From positions 29,536,981 through 29,600,980 of the forward strand of contig OX243815.1 in the NCBI GenBank assembly GCA_945859605.1: a DNA stretch of 64,000 nucleotides, in the 5' to 3' direction. The notes under the pieces are model-generated. The model searched no databases. It saw nothing but the letters and a program-made list of their open reading frames with translations, and was not told the DNA's origin. Below, one piece after another: positions 24,790 to 36,298 of this stretch (positions are counted from its first letter, which is position 1; every line of letters begins with the position of its first letter). A program made the translations under genes and the position numbers. Source of the DNA: Lumbricus rubellus (Eukaryota; Annelida; Clitellata; Crassiclitellata; Lumbricidae).

Positions 24790-25424
24790 TATATACTGCA
24801 ACTTGCAATCCTTTATTTATAAGACGTCAACAGTGAAACTGGAAAGATTTATCGATTGGATTAGATCCATAAGTAAAGACAAGTGTTTAATCTAGCCATG
24901 TTTTTAAAGAGGAATTCGGGGTAAACTCATTTATACGTACGTGTTGCAACAGAGGAAGGAGGCGCTGAGGTATGCGCAGTAGGCCTACATATATATGTCT
25001 GCGTATGGACCCAAAGCAAATGTCAGAAAACGTTCAGTTTTATAGGGGTTTTCTCTCGCTAAAACTCTGACCAACCAACCATAATATTACAATGGCATGC
25101 GCGTTATACCGCGTCGAGATCGTAATTGTGATTTCCAAATATCTAAAGAGCCACTTCAAAGCCAAGCGCAGGGAACCAGCTTATTCATTACGCTGATCAT
25201 AATTATAGCCACCGTAGGCCTGAGCCTCCTATAAGTTAGCCTATATTGTGGTTCGAATCTCCGCGTCAGGGACGAACTTTGTTCGAGACCCATACAACAC
25301 CTGCGCCCCGTCGGCTATAGACTGAAGCTTATAACCTTTAACCATGCAGGTTATTTGAAATAATGACGTGTAGACTCTGCTTTGGGCTGTAGGCCTACAT
25401 CCCTACATCATACATGCCTATGTA
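24790..25424. other. Intergenic stretch
   Basis: No gene. Around 25243-25285 the phrase GGTTCGAATCTCCGCGTCAG resembles a SINE/tRNA B-box without further support. Confidence 0.4.
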
Positions 25425-25846
25425 CACGGGGGTTCAATAAAAAGTAAGCCAAACTGTTTTTCAACATAAATCCGCGAAGTCACTCCTATACGCTGACGAT
25501 GTCCAATCATTGATGCCCATTGCTCTGCTGAGGACGCAGCCAAAACTGTCCGCCTTGTTATTCTTCTGACGCCCATAGATCCTTGTAATCTTCTCTACCT
25601 CTGTTCGAGACTTTGGCGTCATCCTATAGACCAATTGAGAACTCTCCTTCTCTAAACATATCTCTACATGAGTAGATATCTAAGGGGCGCTATATACATT
25701 TTTAGGATTGGTTGATTGATTGACCTGGTAATTAATCATACTAAAAATTTCCAGATATTTAGACTTTTATAGAATTGAACCAACAATATGAATTCCATTG
25801 AGATAAATGAAAAGCAGTTTGGCTTACTTTTTATTGAACCACGGTG
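25425..25846. mobile_element. Tc1/mariner-type MITE, 422 bp
   Basis: The ends are inverted copies built on GGTTCAATAAAAAGTAAGCC with only two differences nearest the tip. TA flanks both sides (25423-25424 and 25847-25848). No transposase frame is present. A SINE-like ending (GAGTAGATATCTAAGGGGCG) lies inside at about 25669-25690, probably a nested older insertion. Confidence 0.88.
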
Positions 25847-26089
25847 TATATAGGACTATATGAATAAAGGAAGTAGGCTTACGAAGCGTAAAATTCCAGT
25901 GACTCGTAGCCTATCGACTATAGAAAAATCGGTCTAAAAGGCCTAAATGCCAACAAGCGTGAACTTTCAATTTCTCCTCATAAACGCTTAGATATAACTG
26001 CGATGTTGTTGCTCATAGGGTAAAACCATCGATATTAATAGACCCACAAAGGGGAGCAGTGAGTATATAGTAGAGTACCTTAAATAAAT

Positions 26090-26400
26090 TTAGAAATTGT
26101 AGGAAACTGATAGAATAGGCTACAGCAGGCTTCTGATAGCTGTAAAAGGTATGTACAATGAATGTCAGTACTCTGTACAGCATAATGCATTATAATCTCA
26201 AATAATTGACATTATGTTTTGAATTTTTTAAATATAAGCTTAAATAAAATTTTGAAAAAGTTTTTAGGAAATTGTAGAAAATTGATAGAATATAGCAGGC
26301 TTCTGATAGAGCTGCAGAGGTATGTACAATGAATGTCTGTACTGTGTACAACATATATGCATTATAATAAAAAAAATTGACATTATATTTTTAACCGTCT
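26090..26400. repeat. Diverged tandem duplication, about 170-bp unit
   Basis: Two copies at a spacing of 170 bp. Both contain GCAGGCTTCTGATAG, GGTATGTACAATGAATGTC and ATGCATTATAAT. They are diverged and carry no coding signal. Confidence 0.85.
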
Positions 26401-27686
26401 TGGAAAACAGGGATAAGCTTATTCCAATGATGAAAAGTCAGCTTATATAATATTATTATACTTACGTCTGCACTAATTCACTATAACCTATATGAAAAAG
26501 CAGAACTGAGCTGCTGAACTCGATACATAAAGAAATTATAGGCCTAATTGTTATTATAATTAGGCCTATATATGTTGAAATCCAAAAACACTCTTTTTGT
26601 CAGTGCTGAAATAATTGAGTAACTTAAAATGGTACCATTACAATATGGAAACTCAAAATGAAATTTTTATTGTAAGTATAGTCTATATTAATTTTATTGA
26701 AGTCTTTATGCCACTCTTATCAGCTCTTAAAAATACGGCTAATTCAAAAGTTTATGTAGCTATTTTGTTAAAATGACAGCATAAAATGCTACCATTGCAA
26801 AGTGGAATTTCAAAAAGTTTCTTTGGGGAGGGGCACATCACCTCCTCATAAACTTCCCCTCTCAACGATACGCGCCTCGGCGATCGTCCTCCGGACGCTC
26901 GATTGTCTCCTCACCCAAAAAGACTGATCCCCCAGGAGTGAGACTAGAATAAACACTGGCCAGTGAAAGGCTGAAAGCAAAGACTCGATCGCGTTATAAC
27001 CATGGTATAGCTAGCGAGGCAAAGAGATCGTGCCTGTCAGAGGAACGGGAAGGGACAGAGAAGTGGCCGAGGTTGGTAGATGGATGAGGTCACATAGGCC
27101 TATATAAACTACTTGGGAGCTCGGCCAGTGTATGCAACCGGAATTAATGTGAGGCCTTTGAGTTGAACCCGAGCAATCAGAGGGAAACAAGTCAAGGTTG
27201 TCAAACATACAAGCAGAGACGAGCCTATGCGAGTCGGGCTATTAGTCTATATCCGCAGCATTTAGAACAGACTGAAGAGGGGAAAGACGAACTTCGGAAG
27301 GCCAACCAACAGAAAGTTGCAATAGTCGAATCGGGAACAGACGAATGCATGAACAATGATTGAGGTAGAGACAGAGGAGGAGACGGAGCGACGGATTGTT
27401 CTCAGCGATATACATGTGTATATGGGAAAGTATGTAGGTTATGTATTTTAAAATCCTCAGATTTGTCACTAATGTAAAACGTGGTCTTGCTTCGAAATAG
27501 TTTATTGACTGTTGTAATACTCCACCTTCTTTTACTCCTCGCATCGTCCACAAAAAGATAACAAAACTACAAACACCCTGTAATGGGTTCTTAATTACCG
27601 GTTGACTTCATACCATAAACAGAAACAAGGAAATCTGAACTTCTATTGAGTATATAAAATTACTTTTTGTTACCGTTTTCTTGCAG
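26401..27686. other. Upstream region of the zinc-finger gene
   Basis: No exon can be fixed. A non-coding 5' exon of the gene at 27700 must lie somewhere upstream, because a splice acceptor (27672-27686) sits 13 bp before its start codon. Modestly GC-richer sequence at 26830-27000 could be promoter, but that is a guess. Confidence 0.35.
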
Positions 27687-27699
27687 TTCCGCCTAAAGA

Positions 27700-28422
27700 A
27701 TGGATCCGCATGTAGTCCTCAGCTGTCCGGTTACGGTATTCAGCAGATGCGCACTGGGAAACTTGACTCCGATTGGCAATCATTCACGACTGACGGTTAA
27801 TTACGTCAACGGTTACGGTCACCCTCAGTCGATCATTGTCTACGATGAACACCTTCTGGAACGACTGAAGATTCTAGTGGCGACGGAGGCCGCTAAATAC
27901 AAGATAGTCGACCGATTCAACCATGAAATTATTCGATTCGAAGACACGACTATCATCCTCGTCTTCTACCAAGAAAACGAAGACGACGTCAGAGCATTCA
28001 CGAACCTCATGGAGATGGTCTTTAAGAAGCTGCATATTTTCGCCTTTACCGTACAGGCCATGGACCCAAGTTTATCAGGGTCAGATGATGACGACCCATA
28101 CAATGGCCATGCGGCGGCGGCGGCAGCAGCACCGGTGCAGGTGAGGACTGCAAGGCCAGCAACTCCGATTGTCACATTCTGGGATTGCGCAAATTGTCAT
28201 TTCGAATCCCTAACTGAACACGGCTGGGAATGCGAGGAATGCGGTTTCCCAAGACCGATCAACATGCAGTTGGAGTGGCAGTGTGGTTGTCGTAGAGTCT
28301 ATGACAACAGGATCTTAGAATGCGACCAATGCGGAACTTGGATGTGTCGCATATGTACATTCAAAAACGAATCAACGTCTCTGCACCAGTGCCACTTATG
28401 TCAGGCCACGAGAAGCGGATAA
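27700..28422 (+). CDS. RanBP2/NZF-type zinc-finger protein, 240 aa
   Basis: A single coding exon with an ATG start 13 bp after a splice acceptor (TTTTCTTGCAG, ending 27686), so any other exon is 5' UTR. Residues 1-120 form a globular region with no family I recognise. Residues 127-160 are an acidic then Ala-rich linker. The C-terminus has three CxxC-type pairs of pairs: W161/C163/C166/C178/C181, a middle set C195/C197/C208/C211, and W214/C216/C219/C231/C234. The last matches the RanBP2/NZF pattern W-x-C-x2-C-T-F-x-N-...-C-x2-C. NZF fingers with Thr-Phe after the second Cys commonly bind ubiquitin, so a ubiquitin-reading or scaffold role is plausible but inferred. Codon use and the intact frame argue for a real gene. 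Family orthology is unknown. Confidence 0.78.
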   Translation: MDPHVVLSCPVTVFSRCALGNLTPIGNHSRLTVNYVNGYGHPQSIIVYDEHLLERLKILVATEAAKYKIVDRFNHEIIRFEDTTIILVFYQENEDDVRAFTNLMEMVFKKLHIFAFTVQAMDPSLSGSDDDDPYNGHAAAAAAAPVQVRTARPATPIVTFWDCANCHFESLTEHGWECEECGFPRPINMQLEWQCGCRRVYDNRILECDQCGTWMCRICTFKNESTSLHQCHLCQATRSG

Positions 28423-29065
28423 AGCGACACGTCTACCTTGTACTAGAGACGATGATAAACCACAGCATTCGACTCACCGATGCTGCAGACGTTCTGTATG
28501 AAAACCGGAGCACACCAATTCTCAGATGTTGCACACCAATAGGCCTACGCTTTTGTATAGGCCTACGTGTGTATGCTAACTTCTAAAGTGTATACATTAC
28601 GGTTGTCCGCACCGAACATCTTTGCATTGGGTTACCATAGGCCTACTTTGCACTTCTAATAGGCTCTGCCGTCACTAAACAACGCTCATTAAGTTTTGTG
28701 CATGCATGTGACTCTGCAACTTGACATTTTCTATAGAAGCATCTCACACTATCAGGCTATTGCAGATTGCTTACTTACTCAAACTAACCGTTATTTAGGC
28801 TGTTTTCTATTAATCAGTCAGACGTGTCTATGCTACATGTAATCAAGAGAAACTGTAAACGCATATTAGGATACATGTATAGACTATTGAAGTGTCTCGA
28901 CTTTTCCTTACTATATCAATGCTGTGTCGGTTCCTTGGTGAATTTATAGGCTATATGGGCCAACTTCAGCTAATCTTATAAAAACGTTGCTTTTTCGGAG
29001 TGTCACTTGTTCTTAACAACTATTCTGCATTGTTAGCACGAATAAAGAGTCTTGTTATATTTAGA
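28423..29065 (+). other. 3' UTR with poly(A) signal
   Basis: The canonical AATAAA at 29041-29046 is followed by a GT/T-rich stretch (GTCTTGTTATATTT). This fits the 3' end of the zinc-finger gene, giving a 3' UTR of about 640 bp. A hAT-type element begins only about 20 bp further on. Confidence 0.55.
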
Positions 29066-29086
29066 CAATCACACGACGCTAGTACA

Positions 29087-30062
29087 CATGCCCGCCGACA
29101 GAAATTCCGGGCCCCTGGGCATGGAAGTCATGGGCCCTAAACTGTCTTTAGACTTTTTATAGCAAATTTTAATATAAAAAACAATTAGAAATAACAACAT
29201 TGTGTGTGCGGATGTGCGATAATGCATACATTTACGATTCCAATCATTTCTTAAAATGTTAAGAATTTAATTTTCAAATAAAAAAAATATGAAATCGTGA
29301 TCTAATCAAAAGCAACCCTTTCCTTCAGCAAAAGCGTTTATGATATCCTGGTATCCATTTTTTATTTTTGTCTGGGAACCTTTAAAATGCACTTCGGAAA
29401 TGCTCTTTTTATCGCCTGGTAAATTGTCTATATGTCTTTGAGGACCGTTTCTTATAATTAGCCTATTGTATAGCCTAATTCTATACAGTCTCAATCGTTT
29501 GTGTAGACAATGGCCCTGGAGGCAGAGTGCCAACATAAAAACCAAGTATTTTACAGTTTATATAATTTCAGTATTTTCGTAAGTCTAATAATCTCTCGGA
29601 ATTATTAGGCCTATGCCACACCACAAATTTAATTTTCACACATTCGGCTATGATCATCATAAACGTTTAATTCGCTTGAATCAACCGGTTTACGGGCTTT
29701 GAGTTGTCTTCTTTTGAAACCATACAACGCATAATAATTAGCAGAAGAGCGCTGTTCTGAGACGGAAGTGAGCGTGTCCTTTGGAACAACCTGATTATAG
29801 TATAAGGTAATGGACAGTTGCTTGAAAGTTGAAGCATAAACAACTGTTGTATAGCATAATATATGTAACTTGTGTGATAGCTATTATTCAAAACGGCATA
29901 ACTTCTAAGCTTTCTATAGGCTAAGTCACATAAGTGTTTATAGGCTGGGCCCGCCGCCCGTAATCAACATATGAAAAATATTATAACCAGTGTTTCCCGG
30001 GCCCCCTCCGGGCCCCTTAAAGTATAGTTGCACCCTCTGCCCCCCCCCTCTCGGCGGGCCTG
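29087..30062. mobile_element. Non-autonomous hAT-type element, 976 bp
   Basis: The ends are CATGCCCGCCGACAG and its inverted counterpart ending GGCGGGCCTG, flanked by the exact duplication CTAGTACA (29079-29086 and 30063-30070). Subterminal GGGCCC words occur on both sides. No transposase is seen. Confidence 0.9.
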
Positions 30063-30174
30063 CTAGTACATGCAAGGACCAGTGTAATTCACCATTCACG
30101 AGGCGTCAAACATGACGCAGTAAAGAACCTACAAGAGCAGTAGAGACTCCGTGAGTACCGGTATACTCGTGTAG

Positions 30175-30484
30175 CAGGGCCGGATTAAGGCATGTTCAAC
30201 ATGTTCGGCGGAACAGGGGCCCCCACACTTTAGGGGGCCCTCACAAATGTGTAAAAAAAATTTTAAATAAAATTTCGAAATTTTTTATAAAATTTCGGCC
30301 ACACGACTATTTTCCCAAAAATTTCGGCGGATGACTAAAAAAAAAAAAAAGGTCGTCAACTTTTTTGGCGGATAAAATGGTATGATTTTCCCGAAAAATT
30401 TGAAAAATTTTCCGCAAAAAATTCCCGAAAGGGCCCCCACAAAAATTTACGAACAGGGCCCCGACATTGCTTAATCCGGCCCTG
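30175..30484. mobile_element. Non-autonomous hAT-type element, CCGGATTAAG family
   Basis: 310 bp with ends CAGGGCCGGATTAAGGC and GCTTAATCCGGCCCTG and the exact duplication TCGTGTAG (30167-30174 and 30485-30492). It carries one poly-A hairpin module (GATGACT, A14, GGTCGTCAACTTTTTTGGCG) like those at 20836 and 23930. It lies 112 bp from the previous hAT insertion. Confidence 0.94.
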
Positions 30485-30492
30485 TCGTGTAG

Positions 30493-32095
30493 CACAAGCT
30501 ACTGACTTGTGCGAATCTTCTATGAGGCTCTATGCTACGCCTACAGTAGGATATATCTAACGGTGACAGAATGTTCTACAGTGCAGGTTTTGGCAGGATC
30601 AGCCACGCTCGTGGTTATAGATCTAGCGACTGTAACAAACATATTCAAAGGCAGAAAGCCTGCAGATGAGTTATTGCAATATGTATATACATATACAAGG
30701 TGGGCCATAAAAAGTATCCACCTAAAGTTTTTCCAATATCTTGGCCAAAGTAAGAATTTCGAAATGAAAATATTCAGTCTTATAATAAAGACAATTCATA
30801 TTTAAACATGATGGCCAGATTTCATCAAAATATTTTAAACAGAACAAAGTTAGGCCTATATCACGTTTAGTGAGACCACCCACCTTTTTTGACAATTCAA
30901 AAACGTAACACACCAAAAAGTAGCAAAAACCATTGTAATAAGTCGCATCTCAAATAATAAATGTAGACTGTAGAGATTAGATTCTATTTAAATATGTGTT
31001 TGCATGAGAGGCGAAGTCACTCTTGTGAAAGTTGAATGTTATGGAATGCGAATGGTTGAAGCACTTACTCGCATGCTTCTAATATTTAAATATATAATAT
31101 AGGCTACATGGATAATATGCTATAATTATGCTATATTATAATATTTGCTATATTTGTTGAGTTGAATAGCCTACTACTTTTATGACTAAGACATTGGCTT
31201 TTGCGTGCGGTCGTCAATAGCCTATGTAGCAATTAAATGTCAATGAATGCTAACAGCAATAAGCTCCTGCATGTGTATATATAATATATAAACCTATAGG
31301 CCTATAGATGAACATCCTATTAATGCTATTATATATAGGCCTACGCAGTATGTGATTTTCATAGGGTTATATAGTCATTGGCAACAAGGAAGTATATGTT
31401 TGACAAGAGGTTAAGTCAGCTATGTCGATGCTTTTCCTCTGGAAAATTTGTGACGTGACACCTAGGTAGGCCTATAACCACCAGTGATTATAACTGTAGT
31501 TGTAACTTTACATTTATAATGCGAAGTTCAACAAGAAATCAAAAGCGCCAGCTATGCATGTGCCACAGCAAGGCCCTATAGCTACAGGTGAGAATTGAAG
31601 CCTTCACACTGGTCGTTGCCTTGCCAAAAGGACCTCGTGACAAGGCTGTCAGAATTGTTGCCTTATATTAATTCTCGCGCTAGTTACGTGTGTGACTGCC
31701 CAGGCTAAGCTTATACAAAATAAATTGCCGCTGCCTTTTAGGTGTGCTTTCTGCACTACCGGTACCGGTACTCAGTGTTGTTCAGTGTTATTGAAAGTTG
31801 AACAGACTAAACAGTGAAAACAATTGGTTAACTGTAACTGCAGATTATATAAAATTATTAAAGCGAGATTATAATGGCTAAATTAATTTCAATTCATCGG
31901 CTTGGCAACCCCATTGCTGAGTTTTCCCTCGCTTTATAATTATGACCAGAGACCATGGCAGAGACAGAACAACTTGGGGACGTCTTGTAAGGGCCTCATC
32001 GTCAGCATGCGCTTCACGGTGGAAAAATTGAATTGAATAATCTAATTATGAATGCCAATGTTAAACGCTGTCATCAGCTGTAAGTTATAACTTTA
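30493..32095. other. Intergenic stretch
   Basis: No gene. At about 30697-30725 GGTGGGCCATAAAAAGTATCC resembles a Tc1/mariner end (it is one base over twenty when written whole, so only GGTGGGCCATAAAAAG is firm), but no partner end is found. TAGGCCTA words are frequent. Confidence 0.4.
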
Positions 32096-32360
32096 AGATC
32101 AAATCAAAATCAAATCAAATCAAATCATTTTATTTTGTAACCAAACAATCTTTTACAATTATGCAGTTACAAATCACATTTTCAAATTAGAATGGCCACA
32201 AGGATGGGCCCTTAAGGGATCACTGACCTCGCTGATAGGGACACCTACGTACATGTGAAACGAAAAGATGAAACGGCCGACAATTGCTACTAACAAGAAG
32301 TGAATGATTACAACTACTTCTGGTATCTTAACTAAACCAGACAATGTAAACTCTTAACTA
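32096..32360 (-). mobile_element. Possible LINE 3' end
   Basis: Read on the minus strand the sequence ends in ATTTGATTTGATTTGATTT, a short-unit tail typical of some non-LTR retrotransposons. It also shares the phrase GGGCCC near an AAGGG with the 3' part of the LINE at 48045-49450. No coding part remains. Confidence 0.4.
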
Positions 32361-32864
32361 CATAAAAAGAAGAAAAAAAGTTAGAGTCAACAAGAATGTC
32401 AATATATCTGTTCAATAGGCCTATATCTGTTCTTCACAGCTGTTACTGCGTAGGCCTATAATAGCCTATTATAACTCATTGGTTTAGATTAGGCTTAATG
32501 ATTTAAATTAGGCTACTTGATATCTTCGTTAAATGATCACTGTATTTCCGCTTTAGGTATAGGGCTATGTTCTCGATGTTGCCCCCCCCCAAGGCCGTTT
32601 AGGAGGTGTTTTGCTATCTGTATGTTTGTTTGTCTGTCTGTTTGTATGTCTGTCTGTTTGTCTGACTGTCTGTGTCTCGATCGAACAATCGAAACGAACG
32701 AACGAGCGACCGAAAATAATGATCATATGCGATGAATCCTATGAAACGCATTATGCCTTCAGAGAAGAAGTCAGAAAAGACCGCAGTCAGAAAGAGCAGA
32801 GAAAAAATCTAAGAATTGAGGCTGCTGTTGTCAGGACTCCTTCCATCATCAATTCGCTTTTAGG

Positions 32865-33047
32865 ATGCAACTTCCAGGTACCGATATTCCAGTATCTGTT
32901 GTTGCTGCCATAGAGGAGAACGCAGAGGAGGAAGAGGAAGCCGATGTCCAGTTTGGAAATCTATCTGAAATAATTCAATTTCTTCGTGCCTATTGTTTGA
33001 GGAGGTCGGTTGAATTAGCATTGTTAAGAAAAATGTTAAGAAACTGA
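32865..33047 (+). CDS. Hypothetical short frame, 60 aa
   Basis: ATG-initiated, with an acidic middle (EENAEEEEEADVQ) and a Leu/Arg-rich end (FLRAYCLRRSVELALLRKML). It overlaps another open frame with a different phase (32611-32913), so at most one is real. There is no domain or splice context. It may be an exon or chance. Confidence 0.2.
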   Translation: MQLPGTDIPVSVVAAIEENAEEEEEADVQFGNLSEIIQFLRAYCLRRSVELALLRKMLRN

Positions 33048-33626
33048 ATTAAGTTTTAAAACTGTGTAGGCCTACTACAAGATGGACATCAAGAATAATA
33101 GCCTATTGCCGATATCATAATTATTTACAAAGACATCAATTTGAAACACAGTCTAAACTCATAATCCAAATGCAGAAGGCAAGAAAATCTCAACAGACTG
33201 AATAAAACAAGAAGTCAGTCAAACGTGTGAAATCAAGTTTAAAGTGATCGGACTAAAGTTCAAACAGTGAATAAATAGAAGAATAAATAGATAATAATAA
33301 TATTATAGTTAGACAAACAGAACTAGTAGAAGAGAAGAAGAAAATGCAAAAGCAGAAGCATTCGTCTGATCGATATCATCATCTGCATTGAAATACTTAG
33401 CATCTTCACACGTACGACGTGACGATTTTATCAGCAGCTACAGCCAATAGGCTACATTCGTAGAAACTCAAACAAACCTATAGTTGCATTCACGAGAGTC
33501 GGTCAACTGGATCGTCTTTGTCGCTCCAGTTCGGAACTCCCATCATCCTTCGAGTAAAGAACTTCGAACTTCTTCCAAACCATTGATTGCTGCCGGAAGC
33601 AAAATCCGGGCAACAGCCAGCGTGCC

Positions 33627-34010
33627 ATGTCAGATGTCAGAGTAGCGTGCAAGGCCTACCCCGGTACCGACGGTGCTAGAGCTAATAGCTACTTAGCTAC
33701 AAGGTCCTAACAGTCCTAAACCTACGAGAAATCTATCGCCTATACAACACTAATACTGACGACGCCCGTCAATCCCTGACAAGAGACTGGCGCCTCGTGA
33801 CAAGGATTGACGGTGCCACATCTGACAGAGCTGACAGAGCTAGCGCCATGTCAGATGCCAGAGTAGCGGGTCATCAGAGCTAATAGTCACTTAAAGCTAC
33901 AAAGTCCTAACGGTACTAAAAACTAGGCCTACCACAGTCCTATATATCGCCTATACTGACGACGCCATGTAATAGCTGGGAGACGGTGCCAGAGCCGACA
34001 GAGCTGACAG
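33627..34010. repeat. Diverged direct duplication, about 160-bp unit
   Basis: Two tandem-like copies start with GCCATGTCAGATG at about 33627 and 33845. They share AGAGTAGCG, AGAGCTAATAG, AAGTCCTAACGGTACTA-like sequence and ATCGCCTATAC...TGACGACGCC. GACAGAGC words repeat between and after the copies. Confidence 0.75.
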
Positions 34011-34064
34011 GCGGCCAGGACGGACGGTGCCAAAACTGCCGAACAAGTCTCTGGCCCCTGTAAT
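34011..34064. repeat. 54-bp direct repeat, copy 1 (copy 2 at 35286-35340)
   Basis: GGCGGCCAGGACGGACGG through CTCTGTAAT/CCCTGTAAT is nearly identical at 35286-35340, and weaker similarity continues after it (ATAACTTCTA-GCAT). The two copies bracket two hAT-type insertions. The hAT at 34065 split copy 1 exactly at its end. Confidence 0.8.
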
Positions 34065-34756
34065 CAGTGCCAGATTAACTATGGCGCAACTGGCGCACTT
34101 GCGCCAGGCCTTCTTTCAGGGGTAATTTTTTTAAAATGAGAAATCCGATTATCCGATCGAATTTGTTTTTATAAGTCACAGCCCGGCTTATTTAAAAATG
34201 TTTAATTTCTAAAACAAGCATTGCATATAAAATTTGGTGGCATTAACAGGCCTTCTACAGTACTACTACTACTATAATGATGACGTACTAATTAATTGTG
34301 TACTGTAATGATGACGTATGACGTAATCAATTTATGCGCGTATCGACCCCATCACCAAATAAAAATATTATAGATCATCTTTGAGGTCAACAATGGGCCA
34401 GAATAGATTGGAAAATTAAATTTTTTTACTCTTTTGAACATTGAGTCGGAAATCTTGACAGATCTCGACTTTCAAGATAATATTATCATTGATTATTTCT
34501 CTACTTTAAAAGCGCGAAGGAAAGACTTTTAAACTCGAGGAACATTTTTGAACAGTTGAACTGTAACAAGTAGGCTAAAATTAAAAAATCTCCTATGATC
34601 CTATCACAGCTTCATTTTGTGTTCATAAATTATTAAAGTATGTTTTTCTATACAATTAATTTTCTCCCCATTTTTTATAATTTGATTGGATAGAGGGCCT
34701 TCTTTAGTTTTGTTGCATTGTTTGCGCCAGGCCTCTAAAAAGTTAATCCGGCACTG
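34065..34756. mobile_element. Non-autonomous hAT-type element, 692 bp
   Basis: The ends CAGTGCCAGATTAAC and GTTAATCCGGCACTG are flanked by the exact duplication CCTGTAAT (34057-34064 and 34757-34764). GCGCCAGGCC lies just inside both ends. No transposase frame. Confidence 0.94.
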
Positions 34757-34968
34757 CCTGTAATATATCAACACGCACACGTTTTATAACTTCTATGCAT
34801 TTAAGCGCCTTAAGAGAGCTCTATAATATTATAGGTCGATAAAATATAATAGAAAGCGCAATGTCAAGGTCACAAATCGCAGAATTATTTGTGCGTATAG
34901 TCTACTTTAGAGTATCCTAGTGATATTATATAAGACAATGGACATACCTAAGACAATGTAATGACAGG

Positions 34969-35280
34969 CATGGGCGTCCGCAGGAATTTTTCTAGGGGGG
35001 CGCAAACTTTTAAGTTTCAACTAATAATATTGTCACATGGTTTAAATTTAATGGGCGACAGTTTGAATTTCCATATTACGACGAGAGAATACTATAGCCT
35101 ACCTATACGTTATGCGCCCAAAGAAAGATATATAGGTTCAACTTGTATAACGAATCGATAATCACATTGAAAATTGCGTTGTAACAATCATAACCAAATA
35201 ATCTAAATTTATGTGCAACTATTCGAAAAATCCAGGGGGGCGCACTTGCGCCCCCTTGCGCCCCGCTGCGGACGCCCATG
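34969..35280. mobile_element. Non-autonomous hAT-type element, 312 bp
   Basis: The 15-bp inverted ends CATGGGCGTCCGCAG are perfect and the duplication ATGACAGG is exact (34961-34968 and 35281-35288). GGGGGGCGCA words lie just inside both ends. Confidence 0.95.
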
Positions 35281-35517
35281 ATGACAGGCGGCCAGGACGG
35301 ACGGTGCCAAAACTGCCGGACAAGTCTCTGGTCTCTGTAATTTATAAATAAGCATAACTTCTAAGCATTCAAGAGAGTGGCAGACAGACGAACGACAGGA
35401 AAAGCAGAGGAAAACAGATCTAAGATATAAGAAGATAAAAACACATTATGTAATTCAATGCTTTGTCGCAGTCATTTCCAATTTATTTACATGTATTTAG
35501 GCCCTATATAGACCCTG

Positions 35518-36298
35518 CATAAGTTCATATCGCCTTATTCCATATATCCATTCCAGCATAAGTTCATATCGCCTTATTCCATATATCCATTCCAGCATAA
35601 GTTCATATCGCCTTATTCCATATATCCATTCCAGCATAAGTTCATATCGCCTTATTCCATATATCCATTCCAGCATAAGTTCATATCGCCTTATTCCATA
35701 TATCCATTCCAGCATAAGTTCATATCGCCTTATTCCATATATCCATTCCAGCATAAGTTCATATCGCCTTATTCCATATATCCATTCCAGCATAAGTTCA
35801 TATCGCCTTATTCCATATATCCATTCCAGCATAAGTTCATATCGCCTTATTCCATATATCCATTCCAGCATAAGTTCATATCGCCTTATTCCATATATCC
35901 ATTCCAGCATAAGTTCATATCGCCTTATTCCATATATCCATTCCAGCATAAGTTCATATCGCCTTATTCCATATATCCATTCCAGCATAAGTTCATATCG
36001 CCTTATTCCATATATCCATTCCAGCATAAGTTCATATCGCCTTATTCCATATATCCATTCCAGCATAAGTTCATATCGCCTTATTCCATATATCCATTCC
36101 AGCATAAGTTCATATCGCCTTATTCCATATATCCATTCCAGCATAAGTTCATATCGCCTTATTCCATATATCCATTCCAGCATAAGTTCATATCGCCTTA
36201 TTCCATATATCCATTCCAGCATAAGTTCATATCGCCTTATTCCATGTATCCATTCCAGCATAAGTTCATATCGCCTTATTCCATATATCCATTCCAGC
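35518..36298. repeat. 39-bp minisatellite, about 20 units
   Basis: Almost perfectly identical 39-bp units; the only variant I see is TGTATCC for TATATCC near 36244. As 39 is divisible by three, frames stay open across the whole array. The minus strand gives repeated MLEWIYGIRRYEL, and the plus strand gives repeated HKFISPYSIYPFQ and ISSYRLIPYIHSS. The plus HKFISPYSIYPFQ frame runs on past the array to 36438 through a non-repetitive tail (LLLSKFHPSYSSRKRMIDEA and onward). Homogeneity implies recent expansion. Coding status is unproven. Confidence 0.97.

Noticed and set aside
30693..30925. Complete Tc1/mariner element starting at GGTGGGCCATAAAAAG
   Set aside because: Only one end is present. 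The phrase ACCACCCACC at about 30884 does not match its complement well enough.
35497..36261. Minus-strand gene of repeated MLEWIYGIRRYEL
   Set aside because: The frame exists only because the minisatellite unit is 39 bp. Two plus frames are equally open, and the start and end lie in the repeat.
8194..36298. CRISPR array
   Set aside because: The regular repeats are contiguous microsatellites and minisatellites without unique spacers, and the genome is eukaryotic.
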